From the NCBI RefSeq assembly GCF_900188445.1, contig NZ_FZOR01000019.1, positions 84,347 through 148,346 on the forward strand: a stretch of DNA of 64,000 nucleotides, written 5' to 3'. The DNA comes from Actinomadura meyerae (GTDB lineage: Bacteria; Actinomycetota; Actinomycetes; Streptosporangiales; Streptosporangiaceae). Below the pieces are notes generated by a model. The model was not told the origin of the DNA and ran no database searches. It saw only the letters and a list, made by a program, of their open reading frames with translations. Shown one piece after another: positions 25,623-35,283 of this stretch; the first letter of the stretch is position 1; each line of letters begins with the position of its first letter. The position numbers were made by a program, and so were the translations under genes.

Positions 25623-27767
25623 TCAGCGGCCGGGAAGCCGGCGCGCGAACGTCTCGATCGTCGTCTGGATCTCCTCCACCCGCATCAGCTTGGCGAAGAA
25701 CACGTACAGCAGGCCGCCGCCGACGGAGCCGACGACCAGGGTGGCGAGCGCGGGGATCAGCTCCGAGGTGCCGCCGGCGATGGCGTCCGCGACGGTGTGC
25801 GCGGCGTAGCCGAACCCGATCAGCGGCCAGATCGCGACGAGCAGCTTCAGGTGGCCCCCGACGATCCGGCGGCCGTCGATGCCGCCGAGCTTGCGGCGCA
25901 GCACCAGCCAGCAGGTGAGCGTGCCGACCACGTTGGTGAGCGCGAACCCGCCGGCGATGCCGACCACGATCCACTTGACGCCGAGGACGTTGTAGGCGCT
26001 GAACGCCAGCACGATGTTGGACGTGGTGACGACGAGCCCGATCAGCGCGGGCGTCCGGGTGTCGCCGTGCGAGTAGAAGACCCGCAGCATCAGCTGGTAG
26101 ATCGAGAACGGCACCAGCGCGATCGCGAACATCTGCATGACCCGCGCGATGACGAGGGCGTCGTCGGGCGAGGTGTTGCCGTGCGCGAACAGCACCGTGG
26201 TGATCTCCGGGCCGAGCACCAGCATCAGCGCCGCCGCCGGCATGATGATCACGGAGGAGAGCCGCAGCCCGCTGGAGAACGCGGCCCGCACGTCGGCGGT
26301 CTTGCCCTCGGCGGCGAACCGGCTCATCCGGGGCAGCAGCGCGGTGATCACCGAGACGCCGACGATCGCGTACGGCAGCTGGAAGAGCTGGTAGGCGTTG
26401 AAGTACGGGGTGTAGCCGTAGCCCTCGCCGAACCCGGCGTCCACGGCCCTCTTCCCGGCGGCGTTCGTCAGCGCGGTGACGACGGCGAGCGCGGTCTGGG
26501 TGGCGATGACGTACACCAGCGTCCAGCCCGCCATCCGGCCGACCTCGCCGATCTCGCCGCGCTTGAAGTCGAGCCGGGGCCGCCAGCGGAACCCGACGCG
26601 GCGCAGCGACGGCCACAGCGCGACCGTCTGCAGGACGATGCCGCCGGTGGTGCCGACCGACAGCAGCATGAGCTGGGAGTCGGTGATGCTGGACGGGTCG
26701 ACGCGGCCGGTCGTGATCGCCAGGAACGCGCCGCCGACCGCGATCACGACGATGTTGTTGAGCACCGGCGCCCACATCGGCGCGCCGAAGCTGCCGCGCG
26801 TGTTCAGGATGGCCCCGGCGAACGCGCCGACGCCGTAGAAGAACAGCTGCGGCAGGAAGAACTGCGCGAACAGGACGGCGACCTTGCGCTGGTCGCCCTC
26901 GTAGCTGCCCGCCAGGACGTCGATGAACAGCGGCGCGCACAGCACGGCGACGACCGTGAGGACGCCGAGGCCGATCACCGCGAGCGTGAACACGCGCTGC
27001 TCGTACTGCTCGCCGTAGGCGCGGTCGCGCTGCTTGGCCCGGACCAGCAGCGGGACGATGACGCTCGTCAGGATGCCGCCGAGCAGCAGGTCGTAGATCT
27101 GGTTGGGGATCGTGTTGGCGGTGTTGTAGGCGTTCGCGAGCAGCCCGGTGCCGAGCGCGGCCACGATGACGGCGGTGCGCAGGAACCCGGTGACGCGGGA
27201 CGCGAGCGTGCCGACCGCCATGATCGCGCCGGAGCGCAGGATGCCGCCGGACGTGCCCTTGCCGCCGTCTCCCCCGCCGTCGCCGGACGGGGGGACGGGC
27301 GTGTCGACGACCGTCTCGGCGACGGGCGCGCCGCCGGGGACGGGAAGGTCAATCGCCGTCTCGGCGGCGATGTTCCCCGCGCCGGGCGGCCTGCCCGTCG
27401 GCGGCGGGCTCGGGTAGCCCGCCGGGTTCGGCGCCGTCCGCGGCGGCGGGCCCGGCTGTCTCTGCGGCGGACCCTGCGGGCCGTGCGCCGGCGGACCCGG
27501 GGGCCGCTGGGGCGGACCCTGATGCGGGCCCTGCGGATACCCCCGGCCCGGCGGAGGTCCCTGAGGCGGGGGCCCCTGGGGTGGGCCCTGTGGTGGTGGC
27601 CCCTGGGGTGGTGGGCTCTGTGGCGGCGGCCCCTGCGGAGGGCCGCCCTGCCCCGGGTACCCCGGGGAACTCGGCGGCGGGTATCCCGGCCCCTGGGAAC
27701 CCGGGACCTGGGAACCCCGGCCCCCGCTCCCCTGGTCCCGCCGCTCCCATTCCGGTCGACCCGTCAC
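25623..27767 (-). CDS. murJ: Lipid II flippase MurJ (MviN) with long disordered N-terminus
   Basis: A 714-residue MATE/MOP-type flippase that moves lipid II across the membrane for peptidoglycan growth. After a Pro/Gln/Gly-rich cytosolic region (about 1-180, PPQGPPP repeats) the classic start LRSGAIMAVGTLASRVTGFLRT leads into about 14 membrane segments. GTG 27767 is chosen because GGAGG lies seven bases upstream. This start lies inside the upstream DUF6049 frame, giving a 419-base overlap. The pseudokinase partner follows. Confidence 0.93.
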   Translation of the reverse strand: MTGRPEWERRDQGSGGRGSQVPGSQGPGYPPPSSPGYPGQGGPPQGPPPQSPPPQGPPPQGPPQGPPPQGPPPGRGYPQGPHQGPPQRPPGPPAHGPQGPPQRQPGPPPRTAPNPAGYPSPPPTGRPPGAGNIAAETAIDLPVPGGAPVAETVVDTPVPPSGDGGGDGGKGTSGGILRSGAIMAVGTLASRVTGFLRTAVIVAALGTGLLANAYNTANTIPNQIYDLLLGGILTSVIVPLLVRAKQRDRAYGEQYEQRVFTLAVIGLGVLTVVAVLCAPLFIDVLAGSYEGDQRKVAVLFAQFFLPQLFFYGVGAFAGAILNTRGSFGAPMWAPVLNNIVVIAVGGAFLAITTGRVDPSSITDSQLMLLSVGTTGGIVLQTVALWPSLRRVGFRWRPRLDFKRGEIGEVGRMAGWTLVYVIATQTALAVVTALTNAAGKRAVDAGFGEGYGYTPYFNAYQLFQLPYAIVGVSVITALLPRMSRFAAEGKTADVRAAFSSGLRLSSVIIMPAAALMLVLGPEITTVLFAHGNTSPDDALVIARVMQMFAIALVPFSIYQLMLRVFYSHGDTRTPALIGLVVTTSNIVLAFSAYNVLGVKWIVVGIAGGFALTNVVGTLTCWLVLRRKLGGIDGRRIVGGHLKLLVAIWPLIGFGYAAHTVADAIAGGTSELIPALATLVVGSVGGGLLYVFFAKLMRVEEIQTTIETFARRLPGR

Positions 27768-29961
27768 CGGCTGCCTCCGCTTTCCGGCGGCGCCTCGCTC
27801 TGATGGCCCGCACTCCGACGCCCACGAAGAGTACGGCAAGTCCGCCGCCGGTGATGAGCAGTGCGAGCCGCCCGTAGCCGGTGACGTTCACGGTGATGGA
27901 CTCCCCGTTCCCGTACGTCCGGCGGGGCGAGCCCGGGATCCGCAGCTCCAGCTGCACGTGGAAGTTGCCGTTGCCGGCCGCCTGCGCGGGGATCCAGCGC
28001 TGGGCCCGCTGGCCGGGCTGCAGCTCGATGACCGCGTCCTCGGGTTCCAGCCGGCCGAGCCGGAGCTTGGCGCTGTTCTCCGAGGTCGCGACGAGATGGA
28101 CCTTGACCGACTGGCCGGGCAGCGTGTTCTCGATGAGCACCGGCAGCCGTCCCGAACTGCCGCCCATCAGCACCCGCTTGCTCTTGGTGGTGACGATGCG
28201 GACGAGGTTCATGTCGTCCGCCAGCTCGGCCCTGACCTGGTTGCGGGCCGCCCGCGCGCGCCGCGCCGACGCGCGCCAGGCCGCCGACTCCAGCCGCAGC
28301 ACCGACCGCTCGTAGGAGATCTTGCGCGTGCCGGTCATGATGGCCTGGAAGTTCGCGGCCTGCTCGGCGATCTCCTGCACCTGCCGCAGGTGCGCGTCGC
28401 CGAGCTCGTACTGCTGGTAGTCGTCGGAGTAGCCGTTGAAGACCCGGCCCTGCGGCGCGGCCGACTCGATCTTGCTGAGCGGAACCGCGCGCAGCCAGCC
28501 GGCCTTCTTGGTGTACCGGAGCAGGTTCTCGGCGACCCCGTTCGCGGGGTTCCAGTGCCGGTCGGGCGCGACGACGAGCGTGCGCTGCCGGTTCGGCGCC
28601 TCCGCCGCGATCATCGCGGTCTCGGCCAGGAAGCGCTGCTCGCTGACCAGCCCCCCGGAGACCGACCGGGGGCCCTCGCTGACGATCTGGTTGATCTTCT
28701 CGTCGTAGAGGAGCGCCTTCCGGTCGCCGTAGTGGGTCGGGAGCGTCGCCGTCGCGTTCGGCAGCGCGCCCGCCGCCGGGTCCTGGAACTGGGAGCTGCT
28801 CATCAGGAACGCGCCGCCGTCCTTGAGGGCGTTCTTGGCGAGCTGGTCGACCGTCCCGGGTCCGGCGGCGCCGGACGGCGGCCATGCGACACGGGCGTTC
28901 GCGGCGCGTCCGAGCACCTGTGTCGCGACCCCGGTGTTCCGCTCGGCGAACGCGTCGGCGATGTCGCGGGGCGTCTTGCGCCGGACGAGGGCGACGACGT
29001 CGGGGTCGGCGTAGGGGAGGGCGAAGTACGGGTCCTTCTTGCTGGCGTTCTTCAGCGCGGCCAGCCAGGCCGCCGCGGCGGCGCTCTTGGGCTTCCGGAC
29101 GCCCTTCTTCGCGCCGGGCGGCTGGACCGTGTAGTCGTCCGCCGCCATCTGCCGGACGTCGTCCAGCAGCGCCGGGTCGATCGCCCACGTGAGGGGCGTG
29201 TCGGTGGCGGCGGCCGCCTGGACGAGCCGGTGCAGGCGGCCGCCGGCGGACACGTCCTTGGTGAGGTCGTCGTCGAGGAACGTCCGGTCGTTGGTGCGGT
29301 GCATCTGGTCGGCGAGCGGCAGGACCCAGCTCACCGACACCGGGTTGAACCGGCGGTCCTTCGGCAGGAATGTCAGGAAGGTCGTGATGCCCCCGACGAC
29401 CTGCTGCGCGGAGTTGAGCACCTCGACGCCGACCGGGTAGACGCCGGGCGTGCCCGCCGGGGCGCGGAGCCCGAGCTGCTTGACGGTGGTCTTGAAGGTC
29501 CAGCTCTGCTTCACGCCGGGCGCGGCGGCCCCGGGGAGCTGCTGGACCGGTCCGACGTTCGGCAGGGCGTTCGGTGCCGCCGCGGCGTACTGGTCGAGCT
29601 GGCTGCGGCTGGTGACGGGCTGCGCGCTGTACCGGAGCCGCAGGCTGAGGCCGGGCAGCTGGTGGTCGGTGCGGTTCTTGGCCAGCCCGGAGATCTCGAT
29701 CCGCGACTTCTCGTTGGCGCTCTTGGGGTCGACCTTGCTCAATGCCATGGCCACCTGCGCGCGCGCCTTGCTCTGCGCGGACGTCTGCGCGGCCGCCTGA
29801 CCGGGCGCCTGCTCGGGCGCGCGGCCAGGGGCCTGCGCCTGGGTCTGCCCCTGCGCCGGGGCATGCCGCGCGAGGGCCGGGGACGCCACCGCCGTGGGTG
29901 CCGCCATGGCCATACAGGGCAGCAGAGCGGCCAGCGCCACCGCGCGTTTGACCGTCCTCAC
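27349..29961 (-). CDS. DUF6049 family secreted/membrane protein
   Basis: An 870-residue protein found upstream of murJ in many actinobacteria. A signal peptide (about 1-30, MRTVKRAVALAALLPCMAMA) is followed by a large extracytoplasmic domain and one membrane helix near residue 695 (ARLALLITGGGLAVLFVGVGV), then a basic RARRRRK cytosolic stop. Beyond that the frame continues as a Gly/Pro/Ala tail of about 150 residues that overlaps murJ out of frame. Function unknown; context suggests cell-envelope biogenesis. The tail may not be native (see findings). Confidence 0.85.
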   Translation of the reverse strand: MRTVKRAVALAALLPCMAMAAPTAVASPALARHAPAQGQTQAQAPGRAPEQAPGQAAAQTSAQSKARAQVAMALSKVDPKSANEKSRIEISGLAKNRTDHQLPGLSLRLRYSAQPVTSRSQLDQYAAAAPNALPNVGPVQQLPGAAAPGVKQSWTFKTTVKQLGLRAPAGTPGVYPVGVEVLNSAQQVVGGITTFLTFLPKDRRFNPVSVSWVLPLADQMHRTNDRTFLDDDLTKDVSAGGRLHRLVQAAAATDTPLTWAIDPALLDDVRQMAADDYTVQPPGAKKGVRKPKSAAAAAWLAALKNASKKDPYFALPYADPDVVALVRRKTPRDIADAFAERNTGVATQVLGRAANARVAWPPSGAAGPGTVDQLAKNALKDGGAFLMSSSQFQDPAAGALPNATATLPTHYGDRKALLYDEKINQIVSEGPRSVSGGLVSEQRFLAETAMIAAEAPNRQRTLVVAPDRHWNPANGVAENLLRYTKKAGWLRAVPLSKIESAAPQGRVFNGYSDDYQQYELGDAHLRQVQEIAEQAANFQAIMTGTRKISYERSVLRLESAAWRASARRARAARNQVRAELADDMNLVRIVTTKSKRVLMGGSSGRLPVLIENTLPGQSVKVHLVATSENSAKLRLGRLEPEDAVIELQPGQRAQRWIPAQAAGNGNFHVQLELRIPGSPRRTYGNGESITVNVTGYGRLALLITGGGLAVLFVGVGVRAIRARRRRKAEAAGDGSTGMGAAGPGERGPGFPGPGFPGAGIPAAEFPGVPGAGRPSAGAAATEPTTPGATTTGPTPGAPASGTSAGPGVSAGPASGSAPAAPGSAGARPAGSAAETAGPAAADGAEPGGLPEPAADGQAARRGEHRRRDGD

Positions 29962-30073
29962 GCCTTACCGGCCGCCTCAGGACGGCGGGCGAACATTTCC
30001 CGCACCACGGCGTCGATGGTAGTCCGTCGCCGTGTTCGGTTTCTCCGCCCCGGGCGTCCGGATGCCGCCGCCG

Positions 30074-30682
30074 TCAGGCCCCGGTGCGGGCGGTCTGGGG
30101 TGCGCCGGCGGGCGGAGCCGCCGCGGGCGGGGCGGGCGGTGCCGCCGCGGACGGGGCGGGAGGAGCCGCGGGGGACGGAAGGGGCGTAGCGGGCACCATG
30201 TCCATCGGCCTCGCGCGGCACAGGGCGTACAGGGAGCCGCGCCTGATGCCGAGGGCGGTCGACGCCTCGCCGGTCGCGGTGTAGACGACGTCGTCGGCGT
30301 CCGCGCCGCCGGCGGACAGGGGATCGATGAGCAGCGGCATCGATTCGGGCAGCAGCAGCGGGCAGACGAGCCCCGCCGCGTACTCGGTGACCGCGTTCAC
30401 GAGGTCGGGGCGCGCGGGCCGGACGGTGCGGGCGCCGACCGCCCGCCGGACCATCTCGGCCCGGGGCCGCCCGCCCGCCGGGACGATCACGCCCGCCAGG
30501 AGGCGGCGGCCGCGCCGCCCGCCCTCGCAGGCGTAGACGCGCGTCACCAGGCACCGCTCCGCCGGGAGGCCGAGGGCCTTCGGGAGTTCGTCGGCGGTGG
30601 TCATCGCGACGGGCAGCCGCACGATCTCGTGCAGGGTCTCCCATTCGAGCAGCGCGCGGTGGATGGCGAGGGCGTCCTTCAT
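30074..30682 (-). CDS. YbaK/aminoacyl-tRNA deacylase-associated domain protein
   Basis: A 202-residue protein with a YbaK/EbsC-like domain, which in relatives hydrolyses mischarged Cys- or Ala-tRNAPro. Visible are MTTADELPKALGLPAERCLVTRVY at residues about 24-47, the GARTVRPARPDLVNAVTEYAAGLVCPL core and a C-terminal Ala/Pro-rich tail of about 45 residues. The ATG at 30682 has GGAG six bases upstream; an ATG at 30694 is possible. Editing activity is inferred only from the family. Confidence 0.75.
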   Translation of the reverse strand: MKDALAIHRALLEWETLHEIVRLPVAMTTADELPKALGLPAERCLVTRVYACEGGRRGRRLLAGVIVPAGGRPRAEMVRRAVGARTVRPARPDLVNAVTEYAAGLVCPLLLPESMPLLIDPLSAGGADADDVVYTATGEASTALGIRRGSLYALCRARPMDMVPATPLPSPAAPPAPSAAAPPAPPAAAPPAGAPQTARTGA

Positions 30683-31061
30683 GGTGGGCTCCATCCCGCG
30701 GGGGTCTCCCCGCTCACCCCCGCAACTGGTTTCGCTGTGTCCCCGTGCTTCGCACTCTGCGGAGGAAACCCCCACATACCCGGAACGAGTGGCCTAACTC
30801 GCGTCATACGTCACGTAAACCCTCCCGATGCGCCTCAGCCGCACGTGCGGCGGACCGGGGCCCTTGGGATCCCGCTACCGTTGTCGTGCGGGAGGCTCAC
30901 CGGCGGTCGCGTCGGCGTCATCGGGGTGCCCAGAACGTAACCCGGAGATCGCGGCATGTGAAGGGCCGCGTCCGGCTCCGGCCCCGCAAAGGCTCTCGTG
31001 CGGACCCCCGCCGATCGCCACAAAGTCCTTTGCCAGCCCGTCAATCAAGGAAATACGCTCG
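30683..31061. other. Divergent gap between ybaK-like gene and CCA-adding enzyme
   Basis: No gene is seen. The stretch is less GC-rich around 30780-30830 (CGTCATACGTCACGTAAACC), where promoters for the divergent genes probably lie, but I cannot assign clear -35/-10 pairs. Confidence 0.35.
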
Positions 31062-32549
31062 ATGGCCGTGCCCAACCAGAACGTGACCCCAGAGTCCTCG
31101 CGGCGCATCGCGATCGCCGAGCTGCTGCGCGGCATCGCGCCCGTCGCCGACGACCTCGGCGCCCTGTTCGCGGCGGCCGGTCACGAGCTGGCGCTGGTCG
31201 GCGGGCCGGTCCGGGACGCGCTGCTGCGCCGTCCGACCAAGGACATCGACCTCACCACCGACGCGCCGCCCGAGCGCACCCTGGAGATCATCCGCGACTG
31301 GGCGGACGCGCACTGGACGATCGGCATCGAGTTCGGCACGGTCGGCCTCCGCAAGAACGGCGTCGAGCTGGAGATCACCACCTACCGCAGCGAGTCCTAC
31401 GACCCGAAGTCCCGCAAGCCGGACGTCTCTTACGGGACCTCCCTCATCGAGGACCTCCGCCGCCGCGACTTCGCCGTCAACGCGATGGCGGCGCGGCTGC
31501 CGGGCCACGAGTTCGTCGACCCGTTCGGCGGCCTCACCGACCTGCAGCGCAAGGTGCTGCGGACGCCCGGCAAGCCCGAGGACTCCTTCAGCGACGATCC
31601 GCTGCGGATGCTGCGCGCCGCCCGGTTCACGTCGCAGCTCGGGTTCACCGTCGCGCCCGACGTCGTCCGCGCGATGAAGGACATGGCGGACCGCATCGAG
31701 ATCGTGTCCGCCGAGCGGGTCCGCGACGAGCTGTCCAAGCTGATCTGCGGGCAGTACCCCCGGCAGGGCCTGGCGCTGCTGGTCGAGACCGGCCTCGCCG
31801 CGCACGTCCTGCCGGAGCTGCCGATGCTGCGGCTGGAGATCGACGAGCACCACCGGCACAAGGACGTCTACGAGCACTCGCTGATCGTCTTGGAGCAGGC
31901 GATCGCGCAGGAGGAGGACGGCCCCGACCTCGTGCTGCGCCTCGCGGCCCTGCTGCACGACATCGGCAAGCCGAAGACCCGCCGGTTCGAGCCGGGCGGG
32001 CGGGTGTCGTTCCACCACCACGAGGTCGTCGGCGCGAAGATGACCCGCAAGCGGCTGACCGCGCTGCGCTACCCGAAGGACGTCGTCAACGACGTGTCCC
32101 GGCTTGTGGAGCTGCACCTGCGCTTCCACGGCTACGGCACCGGCGAGTGGACCGACTCGGCCGTCCGCCGGTACGTCCGCGACGCCGGGCCGCTGCTGTC
32201 GCGCCTGCACAAGCTGACCCGCGCCGACTGCACCACCCGCAACAAGCGCAAGGCCGACCGGCTCCGCCGCACCTACGACGACCTGGAGCGGCGGATCGAC
32301 CGGCTCGCCCAGGAGGAGGAGCTCGCCGCGATCCGGCCGGAGATCGACGGCAACGAGATCCAGGAGATCCTCGGCATCGGGCCGGGCCCGCTCGTCGGCA
32401 GGGCCTACAAGTTCCTCCTCGACCTGCGCCTCGACCGCGGCATCATCGGCAAGGACGCCGCCGCCGAGGAGCTCCGCCGCTGGGCGGCCGCCGAGGGCGT
32501 CCTTCCGGGCGAGGACGGCGAGCCCGCGGCCGGGAAGGGCGAGGAGTGA
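31062..32549 (+). CDS. cca: CCA tRNA nucleotidyltransferase
   Basis: A 495-residue enzyme that builds or repairs the CCA end of tRNAs. The nucleotidyltransferase signature GGPVRDALLRRPTKDIDL has GGPVRD at 47-52 and catalytic Asp61 and Asp63. The RRDFAVNAMA motif follows, then an HD-type segment LLHDIGKPKTRR near residue 297. ATG 31062 gives the conserved N-terminus. The end overlaps the bioA GTG by four bases. It faces away from the murJ cluster, the usual actinobacterial order. Confidence 0.94.
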   Translation: MAVPNQNVTPESSRRIAIAELLRGIAPVADDLGALFAAAGHELALVGGPVRDALLRRPTKDIDLTTDAPPERTLEIIRDWADAHWTIGIEFGTVGLRKNGVELEITTYRSESYDPKSRKPDVSYGTSLIEDLRRRDFAVNAMAARLPGHEFVDPFGGLTDLQRKVLRTPGKPEDSFSDDPLRMLRAARFTSQLGFTVAPDVVRAMKDMADRIEIVSAERVRDELSKLICGQYPRQGLALLVETGLAAHVLPELPMLRLEIDEHHRHKDVYEHSLIVLEQAIAQEEDGPDLVLRLAALLHDIGKPKTRRFEPGGRVSFHHHEVVGAKMTRKRLTALRYPKDVVNDVSRLVELHLRFHGYGTGEWTDSAVRRYVRDAGPLLSRLHKLTRADCTTRNKRKADRLRRTYDDLERRIDRLAQEEELAAIRPEIDGNEIQEILGIGPGPLVGRAYKFLLDLRLDRGIIGKDAAAEELRRWAAAEGVLPGEDGEPAAGKGEE

Positions 32550-33859
32550 TCCCGCTGCAGCTCGGGCGGATGAGCCCGCGGGAGACCGAGCGGATGCTGG
32601 AGTTCGACCGGGAGCACATCTGGCACCCGTACTCGCCGATGCCCGCGCAGGCCCCCGCACTGCCGGTCGTGTCGGCGGACGGGGTGCGGCTGACGCTCGC
32701 CGACGGCACCGAGCTGATCGACGGGATGTCGTCGTGGTGGGCGGCCGTGCACGGGTACAACCACCCGAAGCTGAACGCGGCCGTGACCGGGCAGCTCGGC
32801 AAGATGGCGCACGTGATGTTCGGCGGGCTCACGCACCCGCCGGCGGTGCGCCTCGCCGAGCGGCTGGTCGAGCTGACGCCCGAGCCGCTGACGAAGGTGT
32901 TCTTCGCCGACTCCGGCTCGGTCGCGGTCGAAGTCGCGATCAAGATGGCGTTGCAGTACTGGCGCTCCCAGGGGCGTCCGGGACGGCACCGACTGCTCAC
33001 CGTCCGCGGCGGGTACCACGGTGACACGTTCGGCGACATGGCCGTCTGCGACCCGGTCAACGGGATGCACCACCTGTTCGGCGACGTCCTCGCGAAGCAC
33101 GTGTTCGCGCCGCCGCCCCCGCTCGGGTACTCCGCCGATCCCGACGACGCGTACCTGGACGAGCTGTCCGGGCTCGCGGCGCGGCACGCGGGCGAGCTGG
33201 CCGGGATCATCGTCGAGCCGATCGTGCAGGGCGCGGGCGGCATGCGCTTCTACGCGCCCGAGTACCTGGGCGCGCTCCGCGACATCGCCGACGAGCACGG
33301 CCTGCTGCTGATCCTGGACGAGATCGCCACCGGGTTCGGCCGGACGGGCGAGCTGTGGGGCTGCGACCACGCGGAGGTCGCGCCCGACATCATGTGCGTC
33401 GGCAAGGCCCTGACCGGCGGATACATGACGATGGCCGCCACCGTGTGCACCGACCGCGTCGCCGAGGGCATCTCCGCCGGGGAGGCGGGCGCGCTGATGC
33501 ACGGCCCCACCTACATGGCGAATCCGCTGGCCGCCGCGGTCGCGTCCGCGTCGATCGACCTGCTGCTGTCCCGCGACTGGCGGGACGAGGTCGACACCAT
33601 CGAGGCGATCCTGACCAGCGAACTGCTCGGCGCCGCCGAGTTCCCCGGCGTGGCCGACGTCCGCGTCCTCGGCGCGATCGGCGTCGTGGAGGCGCGGGAG
33701 CCGGTGGACGTCGCGTCCGTACAGGAGATCGCCATGGCGCACGGCGTCTGGCTGCGCCCGTTCGGCAAGCTCGTCTACACGATGCCGCCGTACGTCTGCA
33801 CGGAGGACGAGGTCCTGCACATCGCCGCCGCCCTGAACGCCATCGCAGAGTCCCTCTGA
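32546..33859 (+). CDS. bioA: Adenosylmethionine--8-amino-7-oxononanoate aminotransferase
   Basis: A 437-residue PLP enzyme of biotin synthesis. It shows FDREHIWHPYSPM and SSWWAAVHGYNHP at the substrate entry, GGYHGDTFGDMAVCDP, IVQGAGGM and the PLP lysine in VGKALTGGYMTMAATV (about K287). The GTG at 32546 overlaps the cca stop; an ATG at 32570 would trim eight residues. The other biotin genes are not in this window. Confidence 0.93.
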   Translation: MIPLQLGRMSPRETERMLEFDREHIWHPYSPMPAQAPALPVVSADGVRLTLADGTELIDGMSSWWAAVHGYNHPKLNAAVTGQLGKMAHVMFGGLTHPPAVRLAERLVELTPEPLTKVFFADSGSVAVEVAIKMALQYWRSQGRPGRHRLLTVRGGYHGDTFGDMAVCDPVNGMHHLFGDVLAKHVFAPPPPLGYSADPDDAYLDELSGLAARHAGELAGIIVEPIVQGAGGMRFYAPEYLGALRDIADEHGLLLILDEIATGFGRTGELWGCDHAEVAPDIMCVGKALTGGYMTMAATVCTDRVAEGISAGEAGALMHGPTYMANPLAAAVASASIDLLLSRDWRDEVDTIEAILTSELLGAAEFPGVADVRVLGAIGVVEAREPVDVASVQEIAMAHGVWLRPFGKLVYTMPPYVCTEDEVLHIAAALNAIAESL

Positions 33860-33879
33860 CCTCACGGTATGCCGTGAGG
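33860..33879. terminator. Short bidirectional hairpin after bioA
   Basis: CCTCACGG and CCGTGAGG pair perfectly around a TATG loop between the convergent bioA and MFS genes. Confidence 0.6.
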
Positions 33880-33902
33880 AGGGCGGCGCCGGTCGGCGCG
33901 GG

Positions 33903-35207
33903 TCAGCGCAGGGCGTGCGCGGGGCGGTGCATGCGGGACGCCGCCGTGCGGTAGGCGACCGCTCCGGCGGCGTAGGCGGCGATCACGGCGAGCAGTGTCG
34001 GGAGGGCGCGGCCGTCCGAGGGCAGCCAGGCCGCGGCCGCCGCGGCCGCCGCCGCGAACGTCGCGTTGAAGAGCATGTCGTAGACGGCGAACACCCGTCC
34101 CCGGTACGCGTCGTCGATCAGTTCCTGCAGTGTCGTGTCGACGCACAGCTTGACGCCCTGCGACACGACGCCCAGCAGGAACGCGCCGGCCGCCCAGGGG
34201 CGCTCGGTGAACGACGTCCCGAGCAGCAGGAGGCTCAGCGCCGCCGCGGCGAGCAGCCACGCCGTCCACGCCTGCTTGCTGATCCGCCGCACCACCGCCG
34301 GGGTGATCAGCGCCGCCGCGAAGTACCCGGCGCCGGACACCCCGAGCATGAGCGCGAACACCTCCAGGCCCCGGTCGGGGTCGTCGGCGAAGTGGTTGCG
34401 GCACAGCAGCAGCGTCATGATCAGGACGACGCCGTACAGGAACCGGTGGAACGAGATCGCGCCGAGCGCCAGCGCCGCCTGCGGGCGCCGCGCGATGTGC
34501 CCGCCCCCGGCCGCGAGCCCGCGCAGGACGCCGCCGAGCGCGTCCCGGACGCCGGGCGCCGCCTCCGGCCGGGCGCCGCCCGCCGCGTGCGGGCCGAGCA
34601 GCCCCTTCGGCAGCGTCGTCGCGATCAGGCCCGCCAGGACGAACAGCGCCGCCGCGGCCACCAGGATCAGCGCGGTGCCGTCGTGTCCCGCGCCGAACAG
34701 CCGGCGCAGCAGGTAGCCGGCCCCCGCGCCGGCGAACGAGATGATCGTCCCGGACGTGACCGAGAACGCGTTCGCCGTCACCAGCTGCTCGCGCCGCACC
34801 ACGTGCGGCAGCGCCGCCGACAGCGCGGAGAGGAAGAACCGGTTGACGCCCAGCACGACGAGGACGCCGAGGAAGAAGCCGAGGCCGTCCCGCCCGGCGG
34901 CGACCAGGCCCGCGACGGCCAGTACCAGCATGGCGCGCAGTACCGGCGTCCAGACGAGGATCTGGCGGCGCCGCCAGCGGTCGATGAACACGCCCGCGAA
35001 CGGTCCGAGCACCGAGTACGGCAGGAGCGTCACCGCGAACGCCGCCGCGGCCTTGCCCGCCGTCGTCTGCCGTTCGGGGGAGAAGAACACGTAGCCGGCG
35101 AGGGCCACCTGGAACAGGCCGTCGGTGAGCTGCGAGGCGAGCCGGGTCGCGTACAGCCGCTGAAAATCCCGTTCACGCAGGATTCCCCGCAACTCGCCCG
35201 TTTGCAT
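33903..35207 (-). CDS. MFS transporter, TetR-linked efflux type
   Basis: A 434-residue major facilitator with about 12 membrane helices. The start is LRGILRERDFQRLYATRLASQLTDG, and the loop 2-3 segment VFIDRWRRRQILVWTPVLRA is the DRxxRR-type MFS signature. A C-terminal Ala-rich helix ends HRPAHALR. ATG 35207 is chosen because the sequence upstream is not coding-like. It lies 76 bases after a tetR gene in the same direction, the arrangement of drug or metabolite efflux pumps. Substrate unknown. Confidence 0.87.
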   Translation of the reverse strand: MQTGELRGILRERDFQRLYATRLASQLTDGLFQVALAGYVFFSPERQTTAGKAAAAFAVTLLPYSVLGPFAGVFIDRWRRRQILVWTPVLRAMLVLAVAGLVAAGRDGLGFFLGVLVVLGVNRFFLSALSAALPHVVRREQLVTANAFSVTSGTIISFAGAGAGYLLRRLFGAGHDGTALILVAAAALFVLAGLIATTLPKGLLGPHAAGGARPEAAPGVRDALGGVLRGLAAGGGHIARRPQAALALGAISFHRFLYGVVLIMTLLLCRNHFADDPDRGLEVFALMLGVSGAGYFAAALITPAVVRRISKQAWTAWLLAAAALSLLLLGTSFTERPWAAGAFLLGVVSQGVKLCVDTTLQELIDDAYRGRVFAVYDMLFNATFAAAAAAAAAWLPSDGRALPTLLAVIAAYAAGAVAYRTAASRMHRPAHALR

Positions 35208-35283
35208 CTGATCAGGGTATGCGCTGCCGGCACGCGCCAGGGCCGCGCTCACGGCGTGCACGGCGTGCCCGGGCCTCCGGCCG

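Noticed and set aside
27764..29188. Third minus-strand frame within DUF6049 ending at the murJ start
   Set aside because: Its protein is Arg-rich shadow sequence. Only its stop position is of interest, noted under the DUF6049-murJ overlap.
30776..31061. N-terminal extension of the CCA-adding enzyme from 30828
   Set aside because: The extra codons are not conserved-looking, and ATG 31062 with AAGGAA upstream gives the normal N-terminus.
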